From assembly GCA_028564705.1 (NCBI GenBank), contig JAPXFQ010002688.1, positions 1,922,001 to 1,986,000 on the forward strand: a DNA stretch of 64,000 nt, in the 5' to 3' direction. This document shows, one piece after another, positions 1 through 12,031 of the stretch. Position numbers and translations under genes: made by a program. The notes below the pieces were generated by a model that worked only from the letters and a program-made list of their open reading frames with translations, was not told the origin of the DNA and did no database searches. Each line of letters starts with the position of its first letter. Within the stretch, counting starts at the first letter, position 1. This stretch comes from Apricaphanius iberus. Lineage: Eukaryota > Chordata > Actinopteri > Cyprinodontiformes > Aphaniidae.

Positions 1-118
1 ATATTTTTACATCTGTTAATTTGGCTTAGTTATGTTTAGTTAGTAAAGTCTGGCGCCTTTAGTCTCCACCTCAGATAGGTATGAGGTGGAAGGTATAAAG
101 CTGATTAATTCAGCAATA

Positions 119-205
119 GTATTGGATCGGTATCGAGTATCGACAGATACATAAAGCCCAGGCATGGGTATTGGGACGGAAAAAGTCGGATTGGTGAACC
201 CCTAA
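119..205. mobile_element. hAT-like MITE end fragment
   Basis: The stretch is made of repeated TATCGG/TATCGA-type words and ends in an inner-terminal block (GGACGGAAAAAGTCGGATTG, then GTGAACCCCTA). This resembles the terminal region of a common teleost hAT family whose other end, GGGATGCAC-TGATACTGATA, is visible at 59063. Only one end is present here and the copy is degenerate, so no target duplication can be recognised. The family assignment is from memory of such ends. Confidence 0.55.
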
Positions 206-499
206 TAATAATCAGCTAAAATCGAGGCTCAAAACGTGAGTCTAGAGCCTGCTCTTCAAAACATAAACATTCTTTGTGCCCCTCAGGTCCTCTGGCATTC
301 TGTTCCAGAGGGGAGGGCCATAATAATAGTCAAACCTATCTTGAGTTGTGGTGATTGGGAAGGACTTCAGATCCAAAGGTAACTGAGGCAGGTTGTGGAA
401 AGTTGTTGTGAGCTTCCGATCTGTTTTGTTTGCCAGTTCTTCTGACCTCCAGTAGTTGTTTGCCAATTTACGAGGGGTAAAGAGAGGGAGGCGAGGCAC
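206..499 (-). mobile_element. L2-type LINE, reverse transcriptase C-terminal fragment
   Basis: The minus strand encodes the typical C-terminal tail of an L2-clade LINE protein: LWNRMPEDLRG, then VLKSRL, a stop, and a decayed THVLSLDFS block. This aligns with [12 protein letters not shown] / VFKSGLKTHLFSLAFN in the fragment near 16.5 kb, so both belong to one subfamily. The upstream 50 or so residues are open but I do not recognise them as LINE. It is a broken 3' fragment abutting the hAT end at 205 and cannot make a working product. Confidence 0.6.
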
Positions 500-3400
500 T
501 GCTTATCATTATTACAAGTAAAAAAAAACAAACTAAAAGTAAACACATTTTTATCCATTTGACTGTCCCATAGATCAGACAGGGACAGCAAGGCGGAGTG
601 ATGATGGTTCTGAAACAACTCTAAGCAAATTTTTCATCCACATGAGCTCCTACAAAGAGCAATTTCGGTAGTCTTATGTCATTTGTTTGAAGAGCTGAAT
701 ACACGTGCAAAATATTGGACAAATTATTGTTCCTGAGTCTGAGCTTATTTCCACAAGTATTTGGTACTGGTGAAAAGGGAAAAAGCTTTCTGTGTGCAAT
801 TTAAATTTAGGCTCAGCTCTAGGATTTTTCTAACTCATTGATGATTAAAATATTAAACTGTAAGCAAATGTAGACATCAGAGACTTTCCTCCAAATAACT
901 ATTTTCACATATTTTTATCTCCTGACTTGCTTCATAGGAAATGTTTCCTCATATTTTTGAGAACCTTGTCTGATTAGCTAATAAGGCAGAGTTGTACATG
1001 CACTTGAAGCAAATGACTCAGTGTACGTAAACACTCAAATGTAGATACGTTTGGCATTATAATTAATAGATGTTACATTTTTATTTGACATTCTGGAACA
1101 CTTTGCAACACAAGGACTCAGACTGATCTTCTAAATTACTTTCAAGAAGATACATTTGGCTCTGCTGATTAAAAAAATGTTCTTACCATTTAGAGTTTAA
1201 TTAATGGTTTAGTTTTAGTATATTAAACACTACGCTTTAATAAACACATTGTGTTAAGGTCAGGCTTGTTATGCCTCATTAAGTATTTAACACTCATCAC
1301 TTTGAATAATACATCTGTTTGTTCCAGAAAACTCACTACTCAAATCTTTTTACAAGCAGTCCAGATTCATAGATTGTTATAAATTCAAAAGTTAATGTGC
1401 TGAGAAATATTTTTAAAAATGTATTGTATTTATGAAACTATAATATGTTTATTATTCATATTATCTTACATCTTAAATGATAAGGCAAGTTTTAAACATG
1501 AATATGTTTGGCTTTTGGTGCCCATGGAACATTTATGCAATCAGTGTCTCAAATCGTTAGAGTAAATTGATTAAAAAAAACAAAAACAATCAAGTATAAC
1601 CCACAGTACAGATGTCAGATAAAGTCCTGCACTGGTCAAAACATCTTTTTGGATTAGAACCAAACTTGATTTTCTCTAGCCATTTGAATGAATATTATCA
1701 TGCACACAGTTTCTACAGTAGGTCTATGCAAGAGTTAGCAGTTGGTTGTTTTAACCCTACCCAAACGCACGTTAATGCTTTTACAATTCATGACATAGCC
1801 CTCAATTTCTAAATGGAGCTGGTTGGTAAATAAAAGGTATAGAAATAACCCTCAAATGAACAGTTATATGCAAAACCCCCCTGCATTCAAACGCAGTTTT
1901 AGCCTTTTTCAGTGTGACAAAAATATATCAGTTTCACAAAATTTGTATTGAAAAACTGAGAGGTTTTCTTTGTGTCTCAATACCTAGAATAAATTATATG
2001 GTAAAATGACTTGTCAGGATTAAGGTTTGTGACAGATTAAGATTTTTCTTTTGTTAAACTGACAAATCAAACATTATTGGATCCAGAGCCAAATATCTTA
2101 TACATTGCATTTTAAAATGTTTTATATGTCATCAAAGCTTCTAAAATAAACAAAAAATGCATCATCTTTTCTTTTAAGAAAAAAGAATTAGGCATGAAGT
2201 GTGCTACTTTGAAACTTTGAAATCAAGCCTGAATATAATTTGATTCACGTGATTATAAGTAGAATTTAATCAAAGGATTTTGATTGTAGCTCTGAAAATG
2301 GCCACAAACTGTGTCAGCAGACATTTGAACATGCAAATGTATTTAATACAGACTGGTTTTAGAAAGAATACTCTAAACTGAATTTAAATAATGTTTTGGT
2401 AAATCATAGTCAAGTCTCAAGTTGCCTGTTTCCCATATATTTGTGAATATTAAAATGCAATAATCATACATGAATTACATGCACATGTTCTCCCTTTGAG
2501 AGAAGTAATAAAACAGATACCACTAAATATAATTAAAACAGCCAAAGTTGGGAATGTTATATGTAACATACTCAGTTTTCTACAGTTTTTCCTCTTGTTC
2601 CTGGAAAAAAATAGTTTGCCAAATCTCAAATTCTCAAACACATTTCCCCTCCTCTGAAATTTCTGTACTTGCTCTCACACAGACACAAACCCTTGTACAG
2701 TTAGAGAACAAGAACAACAGTTTATGATGAAAGTAGGTTAGCATGGGGGAACAACTGAGTTTTACTGCTCCGACTAAAATAAAACACAAGTACTTTGTGG
2801 TCCATGGTGCAGTTGGAAAGACAAATATTTTTTTTTACGAGCAAGGGAAGTCTGGGGACAGACTGTATAAAACGCCTTAATGATTGAATGGTTGAAGGAT
2901 TAAGCTTTGTAAACTGGGCTCCAGGACTTGAGTAGGATTAGGAGACATAAGAGAAAAGTCAGTGTAGATCAGGATGGTAGCTTAAAACCTATTTATAAGA
3001 GCATGCAATCTTTCAGAAGTACAAGAATCGACATGTAATTGGAACTATACATATACTCCCGTTTTTTTCTTGGCAGACATGATCCCACGGTAAACTTTAG
3101 TTTGAGTGGACACTAAAGTTTAATGATTAGCTTTGAACAAAACATCTTCAGTTCCTTTATACACAACAAACGGCAATCAGGTGATATTTACATTGGTGTA
3201 TTTCTTAGCTTTTTATGCTCTGTAACTCTTTAACCTTTTCATGTTTAACCTTCTGATCCAATTGGCTAATTTTTGTCAGTATCTGTTAGATGGATTTTGC
3301 TTTAAAAAACCCCCAAAAGCGATCACGTTTTCTTTTTCAAGATAAATTTTATTGAGTAAATAAAGAATCTTGATCTGTAAAGAGAAGAATGGTGCTGCAG

Positions 3401-3504
3401 CACTCGGAGGTGCTGCGTTGTTGTGTTTTACAGATCCAGGTTGCAAAAAAATAAGATAGTAATTCCCCTTCAAGCATCTTATCTGGACTCCTTTGTGGTG
3501 TTCC
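500..3504. other. unique AT-rich sequence, nothing recognised
   Basis: AT-rich, with short ORFs only (the longest is about 66 codons) that resemble no protein I know. No terminal inverted repeats, tandem arrays or splice-bordered open segments stood out. It may be ordinary intron or intergenic DNA. Confidence 0.5.
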
Positions 3505-3690
3505 ATTTGTAGTTACAACTCAGAAATTCAGACTTCTGAGTAGGAAAAGTCAAGTGGAACGCCCCCCAAAGTCAGACTTCCCATTCAGAATGTTGGAGAT
3601 TCTTTTCTTGCTCCTGCTGTTACTTTCAATATGACTGCTGCTTGCATCAAAGATATCAGCTGTGGTGGATCCGTGATTATTTTACAAGAC
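3505..3690. mobile_element. possible hAT MITE interior
   Basis: Contains ACTCAGAAATTCAGACTTCT, then GAGTAGGAAAAGTCAAGTGG and a run of C followed by AAAGTCAGACTTCCC. This resembles the inner part of a teleost hAT-type MITE. No matched terminal repeats or target duplication were found, so boundaries are approximate. Confidence 0.3.
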
Positions 3691-4123
3691 AGAGTTGTGT
3701 GTATAAAATCAATCTCATATGTAGACCTTGTGACTCTAACCTTAACAAAATAAACGTGATGTTTGCATATCGATCTTGCATCTTAAAACTATGTTTGTAA
3801 GGGATACTACTACTATGGCTACCTGGGGCTCGACATATTGCAATCCCAATTTATCTGACTACATTAACTGGAATGCTGTTTACATAAGCTTGACAAAAAA
3901 AACAACTCAGAGTAAATGGAATGCAGCATATGGTCTATTATTAATCACTTACTCTATATGATCCCCATTAGTTTTCTGACAGCACTGATACATTTGCAGT
4001 TGAATATGTTTCAGACCAAAACTGAGTCAGTGCTGGAGAGGTAAAAGATATTGCCATACATTTTAACATCACTCATCTTTCAGTGAACTCGTACAGACTT
4101 CCCTGTCCCTGCAGAAGAATAGG
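3691..4123. other. no recognised feature
   Basis: Short unique stretch between two repeat copies. The only open frame is 61 codons (3776 to 3961), has no recognisable motif and is probably chance. Confidence 0.4.
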
Positions 4124-4131
4124 CTCTATAG

Positions 4132-4354
4132 CAGGGGTTTGAAACTCCAGTCCTTGAGGGACGGTGTCCTGAAACTTTTAGATGTGTCATACATCCAACA
4201 CCAGAATCAAACGGCTGAATGACCTCCTCAGTATTTAATCGAGAACTTTAGAGTCCTGCTATGGACCTTGATTATTTGACTTAGGTGTATTGATGCACAG
4301 ACACACAGGAGCTCCAGAACACCAGCTCTCAGGGAGCAGGGTTGCAGACCCCTG
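4132..4354. mobile_element. hAT-type MITE, 223 bp, with 8-bp target duplication
   Basis: The left end reads CAGGGGTTTGAAACTCCAGT and the right end, on the reverse strand, CAGGGGTCTGCAACCCTGCT, giving imperfect terminal inverted repeats. The element is bracketed by CTCTATAG (4124-4131) and TTCTATAG (4355-4362), a 7/8 match of the 8-bp target duplication expected for hAT elements. There is no coding capacity, so it is non-autonomous. Degenerate relatives lie at 40650-40828 and 60246-60365. Confidence 0.8.
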
Positions 4355-4362
4355 TTCTATAG

Positions 4363-5452
4363 TTTACCATGGGATTGCTGTGTTCAGAATGTGATCTGTA
4401 TTGTTAGATTTTCTGCAAACTTTGTGTTTTGAATGTAATTTAACCATAGCACCTTCCTTCATGCGTGTTTTGTACCTTTTTGGTTTGTGGTAAACTGCCA
4501 GTGAGGATTCTTCTGGATTTGTTTTAGCAATTAATTTCTTCTGGCCATGGAAATCATAATTATGGGGTTAATAGAGCCTTCAGGGCTCTGCCCCTGATTA
4601 TAATTTCATGCCCTTGTTTCCCTTATTGGGCTCACCTGATCCGTGTTCCTGCTCTGTTACTTAAGACCCAGTAGTGCTTCACTCCCCGCCAGATCATTGA
4701 TGTCCTTCTTTTACGTCGATCATGATGTGTGGTGTGTTCTCCCATTAAATCCATGCAATCAGCACAATTTTGCTCATCTGCGTTTGGGTCCTTCCAAAAT
4801 CCACAGCAAACCAAGACAGGTGTGCTGTTTGGTCCAAACCTCTGTGGAACAGCTGGAATTTTACGGAAAGGAAATAAGCACAAAGGGCTCTATTTAATAA
4901 TTACTTTGTCACTGGTGGTACAGTATGTTCTTTAGGAGTTTCAGATTAGAGGGACCGGACACTTTTATTTGTGAGCAAATATGAAAATTGTGTATAATTT
5001 TTCTTTCAGTGTACCATCAAGCATCACTGGGGTCTTGTTCCAATTCTAGAAAAAAACCCAATATAATGTACAAATTTATCTGGCTACAATATACCAAAAT
5101 ACAAAAAAGCAAATATGCTAAGGATGTCTTTGCAAGGCATTGTATGCAAAGCAACAGATTGTTTTTATATATCAATCTTCTTGAAATACACATACACATA
5201 CACAGGAATGGATGTCTGCTTATATTTTAACCATAGACATCAGAATCTCACAGATGTTCATGGCACTAAAAAAATGTCACAAACATTACCATAAATGCAA
5301 ATATCTCAGTTTTACCCAGTTAAAATACATAGGGGTAAATTAATTAAAGAAATAGACAAACGGAGACATATGTGTCTGACATTTCTATAAAAGACTGGAC
5401 TGTCACTGTTATTCTTTGCGTGCACATGCACCTCACTTCAGAGTGTGTAGTT
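4363..5452. other. no recognised feature
   Basis: AT-rich unique DNA with overlapping short ORFs on both strands between 4632 and 5230. None shows a domain or splice context that I recognise. Confidence 0.4.
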
Positions 5453-6180
5453 TGTGTCATTTAAACACATGCATGTTTGTAAGTATCCCTCTCTCCTTTC
5501 CCAGCTGCAACTCTCATGCCGTGGCCTCCTCCTGGTAGCCATTATGGTTGTGTGTGTGTATGTGTGTGTGTCTGGGTGGTCCAGTCTCGTCTCCCTTCTT
5601 CTAATACTTTTCTGCCCTGGCGGTGCCCGAGGGCAGAAAAATTTGGGGGGTGGAGGTGATGTAAGGTGGCGGGTGTTACAAGGGGGTGTTAGGGGCTCTG
5701 TTGAGAAGAGCAGACGACAGGCTAATAAAGCTTCACAGGGTCTAGGCCCATCGCTCTCAGCACTTCCTCCCTGCTGCCCTCTTTGCTCCCATCCTGCCCC
5801 CTTGGTCTGCCCCCAACTCCCCTACGAATGAACACATGTGGTTCAGCCGTAATGGGTCCCAGCTGGACACCCACCTTCTCTGCTCTGATGGAACCCTGCT
5901 CATGCTGTCCAGTCTCAGCTCACCTCGCTCTGGGTTGTTTGTGTTTTTGCTTCTTTTTAGAGTTTGTTTTCGTTTGAAAATATTGGGTAGAAAACAAAAT
6001 GGTATATGAAGATGTAGCTGACCCTCAGTGATGTCCCCCCTACCCCCCTCCCCCGATTAAACCCACCCCTGCCCCACCTCTATCAGTCGTCAGGCTTCCC
6101 ACGACCGTTTTAATCAGCATCCCTAGGCACTCTGGTGGAAACAGTAATTCCCCAGATCTCCCATGCTCTATTACACTCTA
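5453..6180. promoter_or_regulatory. candidate conserved noncoding block
   Basis: Locally GC-richer than its surroundings, with long pyrimidine and C runs (about 6034-6055) and several homeodomain-like cores (GCTAATAAAG, TTTAATCAGC). It includes a (TG)n tract at 5549-5570. A 125-codon frame (5454-5831) crosses the TG tract and G runs and has low-complexity composition, so it is unlikely to be a gene. Functional status is a guess from appearance and needs alignment to other fish genomes. Confidence 0.25.
5549..5570. repeat. (TG)n microsatellite
   Basis: A run of TG dinucleotides interrupted once by TA. Confidence 0.9.
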
Positions 6181-7119
6181 GTCCCACACTTTAATATTAA
6201 CAGCAATCAGGGTGGAGGCAAGAAAATGATATTGAGTTTTTATGGTACTATGGCAGAGCAAACTAACAAACTGAAGATTTTAACAACTTGCAAAACATTC
6301 TCACAGTGTTTTTGGGGACAAGCGCTGCCAAGGTCTCTGAGCTACCGCACAACTATGCTTTTATAAGTGTGACATGAAAGCAAATGTGCATGAATTTGCA
6401 CACTCATAAGATGGTCAGTGTTTCTTTATGTGACCAGAATACTATACAAAGAGACTGATGACAGAATTTTGTTCGTGGAATTTCCTAATTCGCAAGGCTG
6501 TCACATATGTGTCCACAACAAGCTTTAAGTTAAGATGTTATATATTTACTTTACTCTGCCGGGAGACTCCATTTCTTTTTGTTTTTTTACAATTTTCATG
6601 AGATAACTAAAAAATAAAATGTACTTTTTTTAGTTTTGTGTCACAGGGCAAAACAAGAAGCAGATAAGAGTTAGATAGATAGTTTCTAAAGTTTTTGTTT
6701 AAATAACAGTTAAGAACAACTATCTTTTTCCCCTAATCTCCTGGACCTTTGAACCTGTAAAAAGGGCCGTCTTATTTTGTGGATATAATCTTAGAAACAC
6801 CTGCTCTCTTGTCTGCATCTAGGTGGATGGTTGGAAAATTTTATTTTTTTCAAACAAGGTTCTGGCTCCAAAAATGTCTCTTTTCTGAGATTTTAATATT
6901 TAACAAACCCTGTTAGCATACTTCCTGGTTCCAGGGCAAATCAAATGTGAGCCCGCAGAGTTGCCAAGTGTTCAACATTGAACAGCACTCCACCATTTTT
7001 AATCAGACACTGACAGGGCTAAAGGCTAATGTTGAGCCAATGTTGCTAGCAGTAAAATAGTCAGCTCTAAAAATATCTAAAGCTACTTTTTCAATGATCA
7101 CCAATTTGATATTGTAGTG
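6181..7119. other. no recognised feature
   Basis: Unique AT-rich DNA leading up to the LINE 3' end at 7120. Nothing beyond short random ORFs was seen. Confidence 0.4.
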
Positions 7120-7850
7120 AAATCAATCAATCAAACTTTATTTATAGAGCGCTTTTCCAACTACAGAGCTTCTCAAAGGGCTTTACAGGTTACACTGACC
7201 CCACAAACCCCACTATCCCCAAACCCAAAATAAAAAATCTTCACAACTATAGCCCCTGATCCACACCCACCCACCCTAATCCAACCCATCTCCCACGCAC
7301 GTACACACATAAAAGCAAACAAAAGCAACAAGGGGCTAAGTACAGATGAGCCAGGAAACGCCATCATGGGAGCCATCCGCATCGGCAGCGGCAGATAAAC
7401 AGCAGCAGCCAAGGCACTGACCCAGGGCGCCCAGAGGAGGGAAGGATGGTACCCACACCTCCATCCAGGTTCTCCCTGGAGAGCACCCAGGCAGCCAAAG
7501 CCGACCACTGCCCCCGATGCAAAGGGCTCCCACAGAGAAAACACTGGAAGGATGGTTAAAATAAGAAGTTAAAATATTAAAATACACAGTAGAAAATGAG
7601 ATTAAGTAAAAAAATACTGATAAAATATTAAGACTCATAGCATCCCACATTATAAAATATAAGAAAATGATAAGATATGATCAGATAAAAATGTAAAGAT
7701 GATAAATAATGAATAATAATCAGTTAAAAGTAAACCAGAAATTCAATCAAATAAAACATGCAGAGTGATTAAACAGATATTAATAAATAATAATCAGTTA
7801 AAAGCTTTGCTAAAAAGGCAAATCTTGAGCCTGGTCTTTTTGTATTTATC
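7120..7850 (-). mobile_element. L2-type LINE 3' end (reverse orientation)
   Basis: On the minus strand this begins with the tail of the reverse-transcriptase ORF (a decayed FxSRLKTxLFxxAFN block near 7850-7800). It continues through a GC-rich 3' UTR (7510-7340) and ends with GCGCTCTATAAATAAAGTTT followed by TGATTGATTGATT at 7120. The 3' UTR block, with CTCTGGGCGCC and GCTGCTGCTG, is homologous to 16980-17165, so the two are copies of one subfamily. It is 5'-truncated, as most LINE copies are. The 123-codon minus frame at 7173-7544 lies within this UTR and is not a host gene. Confidence 0.8.
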
Positions 7851-7864
7851 TACTTTTCAACCTA

Positions 7865-8049
7865 CTGTGTATAACTCATCTTCGCTCGTCGTCGTGTCTC
7901 TTCTGGCCGATCGGTAACTGGCAACTCTCCATAAAATTCACAGAGGGGAGGGGGTGAGTGCCTGAGAGCGGACTACTTTGTTTTTCTTCATGGACTGCAG
8001 TACTCAAATATGACCACAAGATGCCAATATTACATAGTGTACCTCTAAG
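7865..8049. mobile_element. probable MITE remnant
   Basis: The right end CAATATTACATAGTGTACCT resembles the terminal repeat of a teleost MITE (reverse complement AGGTACACTATGTAATATTG). A degraded counterpart, ACTGTGTATAACTCATC, begins near 7865 and is followed by CG-rich TTCGCTCGTCGTCG. Imperfect ends and the lack of a clear target duplication make this tentative. Confidence 0.35.
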
Positions 8050-8271
8050 GTTTAGCAAGTAAAAACTGACGGCCAAAAAATACAAGCAGGAAGTGTTAAG
8101 CAGTGAGTAACCTACCCCTACCTCTAAGAAACAAGTAAACTTTTTCTTGTGATCCCCAACTTTTGTTGGAGGGTCATCTGGAATTACAGATACTTGATTA
8201 CTTATTAAGTAACAAGGTATTTTAACAGTTACTTAAAGCAGTTGTGTGGAACTACTTATACTTGAGTGTAA

Positions 8272-8392
8272 AAGATCTGCCTCCCATTCTACTTTTAGTA
8301 ATCCTAGGAACCACCAGTAAACGTGCAGTCTGAGAGTGAAGTGCCCCCTTAGGTACATATGGAACAATCATATCGCCCTCAAAGCCTGATTG
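8272..8392 (-). mobile_element. L2-type LINE internal fragment
   Basis: The plus strand carries CTGCCTCCCATTCTACTTTT, then AATCCTAGGAACCACCAGTA and GGTACATATGGAACAATCA. These match the L2 copy at about 42325-42425 closely, in the same orientation, which corresponds to minus-strand coding. It is a short isolated piece of the same subfamily. Confidence 0.75.
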
Positions 8393-8838
8393 GATAGTAG
8401 GCTAACTAATATATTTTTAAAAAGTAATTCTCAGCTGCAGAAAAAAAACACTATTTTGGCTTTCAGAAAGAGAACACACTCCATGGTCAAAGTCACAAGT
8501 TATCCTTTTCTGACCAAAACGGCAGCTGATGTTGAGGCTGATGAGAGGCTGGCTCCTGCTGTGTGGTCCCACATATGGTGTCTTGGTGGTTCCTCTCTGT
8601 GTCAGAGATGAGAAGGTTGGGTGTGGCAACATTGCGCTGTGCTCTTGAATTCATTATGTCAGACCGCGTCTGTTCCTGTGATCCGAGCCAGCTGAATGGT
8701 TGGGTGACGGGACAGCAAATTTTCTCAATGGTAGCCTCATGTACTAACACATACAGTATCCATGATGCAAATCTTATTTTCTGTCTTTTTTCAATACCAC
8801 AACTAATTCATTGTAGTTGTTTTTTAATCGGACTGAAA
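8393..8838. other. no recognised feature
   Basis: Overlapping short open frames lie on both strands (8390-8910 plus, 8417-8750 minus) without a recognisable domain. This stretch is GC-richer than its flanks and could be a decayed repeat or a regulatory block. Confidence 0.3.
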
Positions 8839-8840
8839 TA

Positions 8841-9369
8841 CAGTACAGGCCAGAAGTTTGAACACACCTTCTCATTCAGTGCGTTTTTGTTAGTTTTTTT
8901 TTTTTCATGACTATTTACATTGTAGATTCTCACTGAAGGCCTCAAAACCATGAATTAACACATATGGAATAATGTAGTACTTTTCCAAAAAGTTTGAAAT
9001 AACCCGGCCTCCAAAGTCACCTGAACCCAATCGGGATGATTTGGGGTGAGCTGAACCGCAGAGTGAAGGCAAAAGGGTCAACAAGTTCTAAGCATCTCTG
9101 GGAACTCCTTCAAGACTGTTGGAAAACCATTTTGGGTGACTACATGTTGAAGCTCAAGAGAATGCATAGCAGTAATCAGAGCAAAGGGTGGCTACTTTGA
9201 GGAATCTAAAATCTAACACATGTATTCAGTTATTTCACCACCAGTAATTCAATGCATTATGTGTTTATTCATAGTTTTGATGCCCTTAATTGAGAATCTA
9301 CAATGTATTCATGAAAATAAAGAAAATGCATTGAATGAGAAGGTGTGTCCAAACTTTTGGCCTGTACTG
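8841..9369 (+). mobile_element. Tc1/mariner remnant, internally deleted
   Basis: Terminal inverted repeats CAGTACAGGCCAGAAGTTTG (left) and CAGTACAGGCCAAAAGTTTG (right, reverse strand) are flanked by TA at 8839-8840 and 9370-9371, the Tc1 target. Between about 9005 and 9200 lies the 3' end of a Tc1 transposase reading frame (WPPKSPELNPIGMIW and onward, ending QSKGWLL). The DDE-type family normally has SPDLNPIE at this point. Here the last catalytic acidic residue is Gly, and the N-terminal part and other catalytic residues are deleted. The copy is dead. Confidence 0.9.
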
Positions 9370-9371
9370 TA

Positions 9372-11501
9372 TATTGTTTAAAATGTAAATAAGAGAAGCA
9401 TGTTAAAAAATACAAAATTAATTTTTTTTAATTAAACAATGACGTTTTACTTTATTTTTTCAAAATACTAATTTTTTCAGTGTCACTAAGTTCATACAAT
9501 GACTGTTATGTTAGTATCTGGTCAAGTTTTAATAATTCTATTTTACCTTTGAGTGTAGATAGTTAGTATTATTGATTTAAAGTTCATTGAAATGTTACAT
9601 AAAATGTTTCACTGGAAACTGGTAATTAAAAAAAATATTGAGAGCTTTCATATTAAAAGTTTTTTATGCTGAAAATTCCTTTTGTATTTAGTTTTTTTTC
9701 TAAATGTATGTATTTATTAGCTTATACAACTTTTACATCAACTTTTAAATTACACTTGCTTTATTTTAAACATTTTGAGTACTTTTCTTAAACTATTTTA
9801 GTAACAGGACATATGTTATACTATTAATATGTGTACATTATTTAAGTCTGTTTTATTTGCATGTGATGCACATTCCAAATTTTCTTGGAAAGATGTAGCT
9901 GGTTTTTAATATTTAAACTTTGATGTCTGTCTTCTTGCACTGAGTGAGTTGTGATCAGGGGTGGGCTGCTGTTGAAATTTAGCCTGGAAGCTTGAAAGTT
10001 TCTTTAATTCAAGTGGGTCATGGATAAGTAAATGTGTTATTTTTATGAATATCTCAAATTTTTAGGCACCTAGGCAACCTATATTTGGAAGCCCTGCGAG
10101 GTTAGGCGGGCTTCCTTTCAAATCAGAAGACAGTTGCTGACATCAGGTAGAAACCACCAAAAAAAATTCAAAAAAGGCATGAATACATGCCAGAAATTGG
10201 AAAATGTTCATACCTTGCTGAATCGAGCATAGGGGTAGTCTGCTAATCAGTTGCAGGTGCTGCAGCAGTAGTGTGTACACAGATCTTCTACAAAGGAAGA
10301 TGCCTTATTCACATAGACAAGCAGACAGACAGCAAGATCATGACAGTGGCTCAACTCTGACTGCGGTTGGGGTAAAAACACACGTCCTGGCCACCTGTGT
10401 AGAGCAGACCGGCTGTTTGGTAAAAACTCATCCCTACAACCAGCCCACCCCTGTTGGCGATACCAAATCAAGATGAATTTTTAACTAATAGAGGACACTA
10501 CACTACAATAGGTAGCTATTAATTTGTCCCTCAAGGATTCCTTTGGTTGTTGCGACCTAAAATGTTTGATTTTGCGTCAGCTTTTGTGAAAAGTTGTATT
10601 TTTTAAATTTGTTTTGTGATTTTCTTTTCTTATTTGTCAAATCACTTGAATATTCTTTCAAAATAATCAACTGAAAAGGTTACATTCTGAAAATATATAA
10701 AAATTTGTGCACTGTAAGAACTTGTGACCATCCAGAGTTGCACCTTATTGTTTGAATACGAAGAGAAATGAGCAACAAAACCAGATTCATAGATGGTTGG
10801 AATGCAAAACTAATAAGGGGTCTTTTCTGAATCTCTGACAAATAACTCCAGAAATTCAGAATAAAATACTTTGTCAATACCATCTAAACTTGCTTTTAAA
10901 CAACAAATACAACCCTGTACTGTAAAATATAAATAGAACTACTGTTTAAGATGAAGTGTGCCAATAAATAAATGGGTCTATTTTAAAGTGTGCAAAAATT
11001 ATAAAATGAAAAAACGAAATTATTGAACTTTGGAGGTGCAAATTCAAAAATTCAAACTGACAGTATTTTTTAGCAAAATCATCCACTCAACATAAGCTGG
11101 ACAATAATCCCAAACTGAATGCTCAGCCCTGCATCCTCTCATAAATCCCAACATTTGTGTATGCAACTTATTGAATTACACCCTGCTTTCTGAGCATCCA
11201 TATACAAAATGAAAGGATGCAGAAATAAATAATAAAGGGGGGGGGGAAGAATACTGTAATAGTTACTAACAGTTAGTGTCTTCTTGTTGTACGTCATTTT
11301 GACCGATGGGGTCAATAAATCCAGTCATAATCTATCATAATACATTTATGTTCGACCACAATATTGCATGGGGTACAAAATAATTTACCTCCACCATCAT
11401 GTAGGGAATGAGGACACTGTAGCCTATAAATAAAAGTAAAAAACTTGCTAGGTGAACATAGTAAAATTATGTAAATCATTTCCACCCAACTGATTTGGGT
11501 T
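9372..11501. other. no recognised feature
   Basis: About 2.1 kb of AT-rich unique sequence. ORFs at 10247-10476 on both strands overlap each other and have no recognisable motif. A homopolymer G run sits at 11237-11246. Confidence 0.4.
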
Positions 11502-12031
11502 GATTTATCAATAATGAATTTTGTTGAGTGAACTAAATGTAAACATGTTGGGTCAACCTAATATATTTAGGTTGCTATAGGTCACAAAAGTAAACAACAG
11601 AGGATCGGACTCCAACTCAGAAAATGGCCTCTGTTTTCTGAGCACCTGCACTAACCACTTTGCTAAACAATCATTCAGAAAACTTGCATAAAATAACACA
11701 TATGACTTCATTTCCAGTGTTAACTAAACATCATTTTAATGATTTCAGTAATACAATTCCTTCACTTAAAAAAAGGGAATTGACAGGTCTTTATAATAAT
11801 AAATTTTAGTTAACATTGGAAATTATGTCATATATATTATTATATACAAAGTTTCTGAATTATTGTGTAGCAAAGTAATTAGTGCAGGTGCTCAGAAAAC
11901 AGAGGCCCCTTTCTGACCTTGAGTCATATCCCCTGTTGTTTATTTTTGTGCCTTATAGTAACCCAAATGTATTAAGTTGACCCAAGATGTTTACATTACG
12001 TCTCCTCAACAAAATTCATTATTGCTAAATC
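11502..12031. mobile_element. Foldback element with ~258-bp inverted arms
   Basis: The left arm (11502-11760) and right arm (11775-12031) are imperfect reverse complements over their whole length. Matching blocks include CAATAATGAATTTTGTTGAG, GCCTCTGTTTTCTGAGCACC and CTGTCAATTCCC-type ends, around a loop of about 14 nt (11761-11774). The arms diverge by scattered substitutions and small indels, so the structure is old. It has no coding capacity. This architecture fits a foldback-type MITE. No target duplication was identified and the superfamily is unknown. Confidence 0.85.

Noticed and set aside
5454..5831. 125-codon plus frame with a hydrophobic stretch, as possible membrane protein
   Set aside because: It is read through a (TG)n tract, which produces the Val/Cys run, and through G-rich low complexity sequence; there is no family match.
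7173..7544. 123-codon minus frame as a host gene
   Set aside because: It lies wholly within the L2 3' UTR, which is homologous to 16980-17165.
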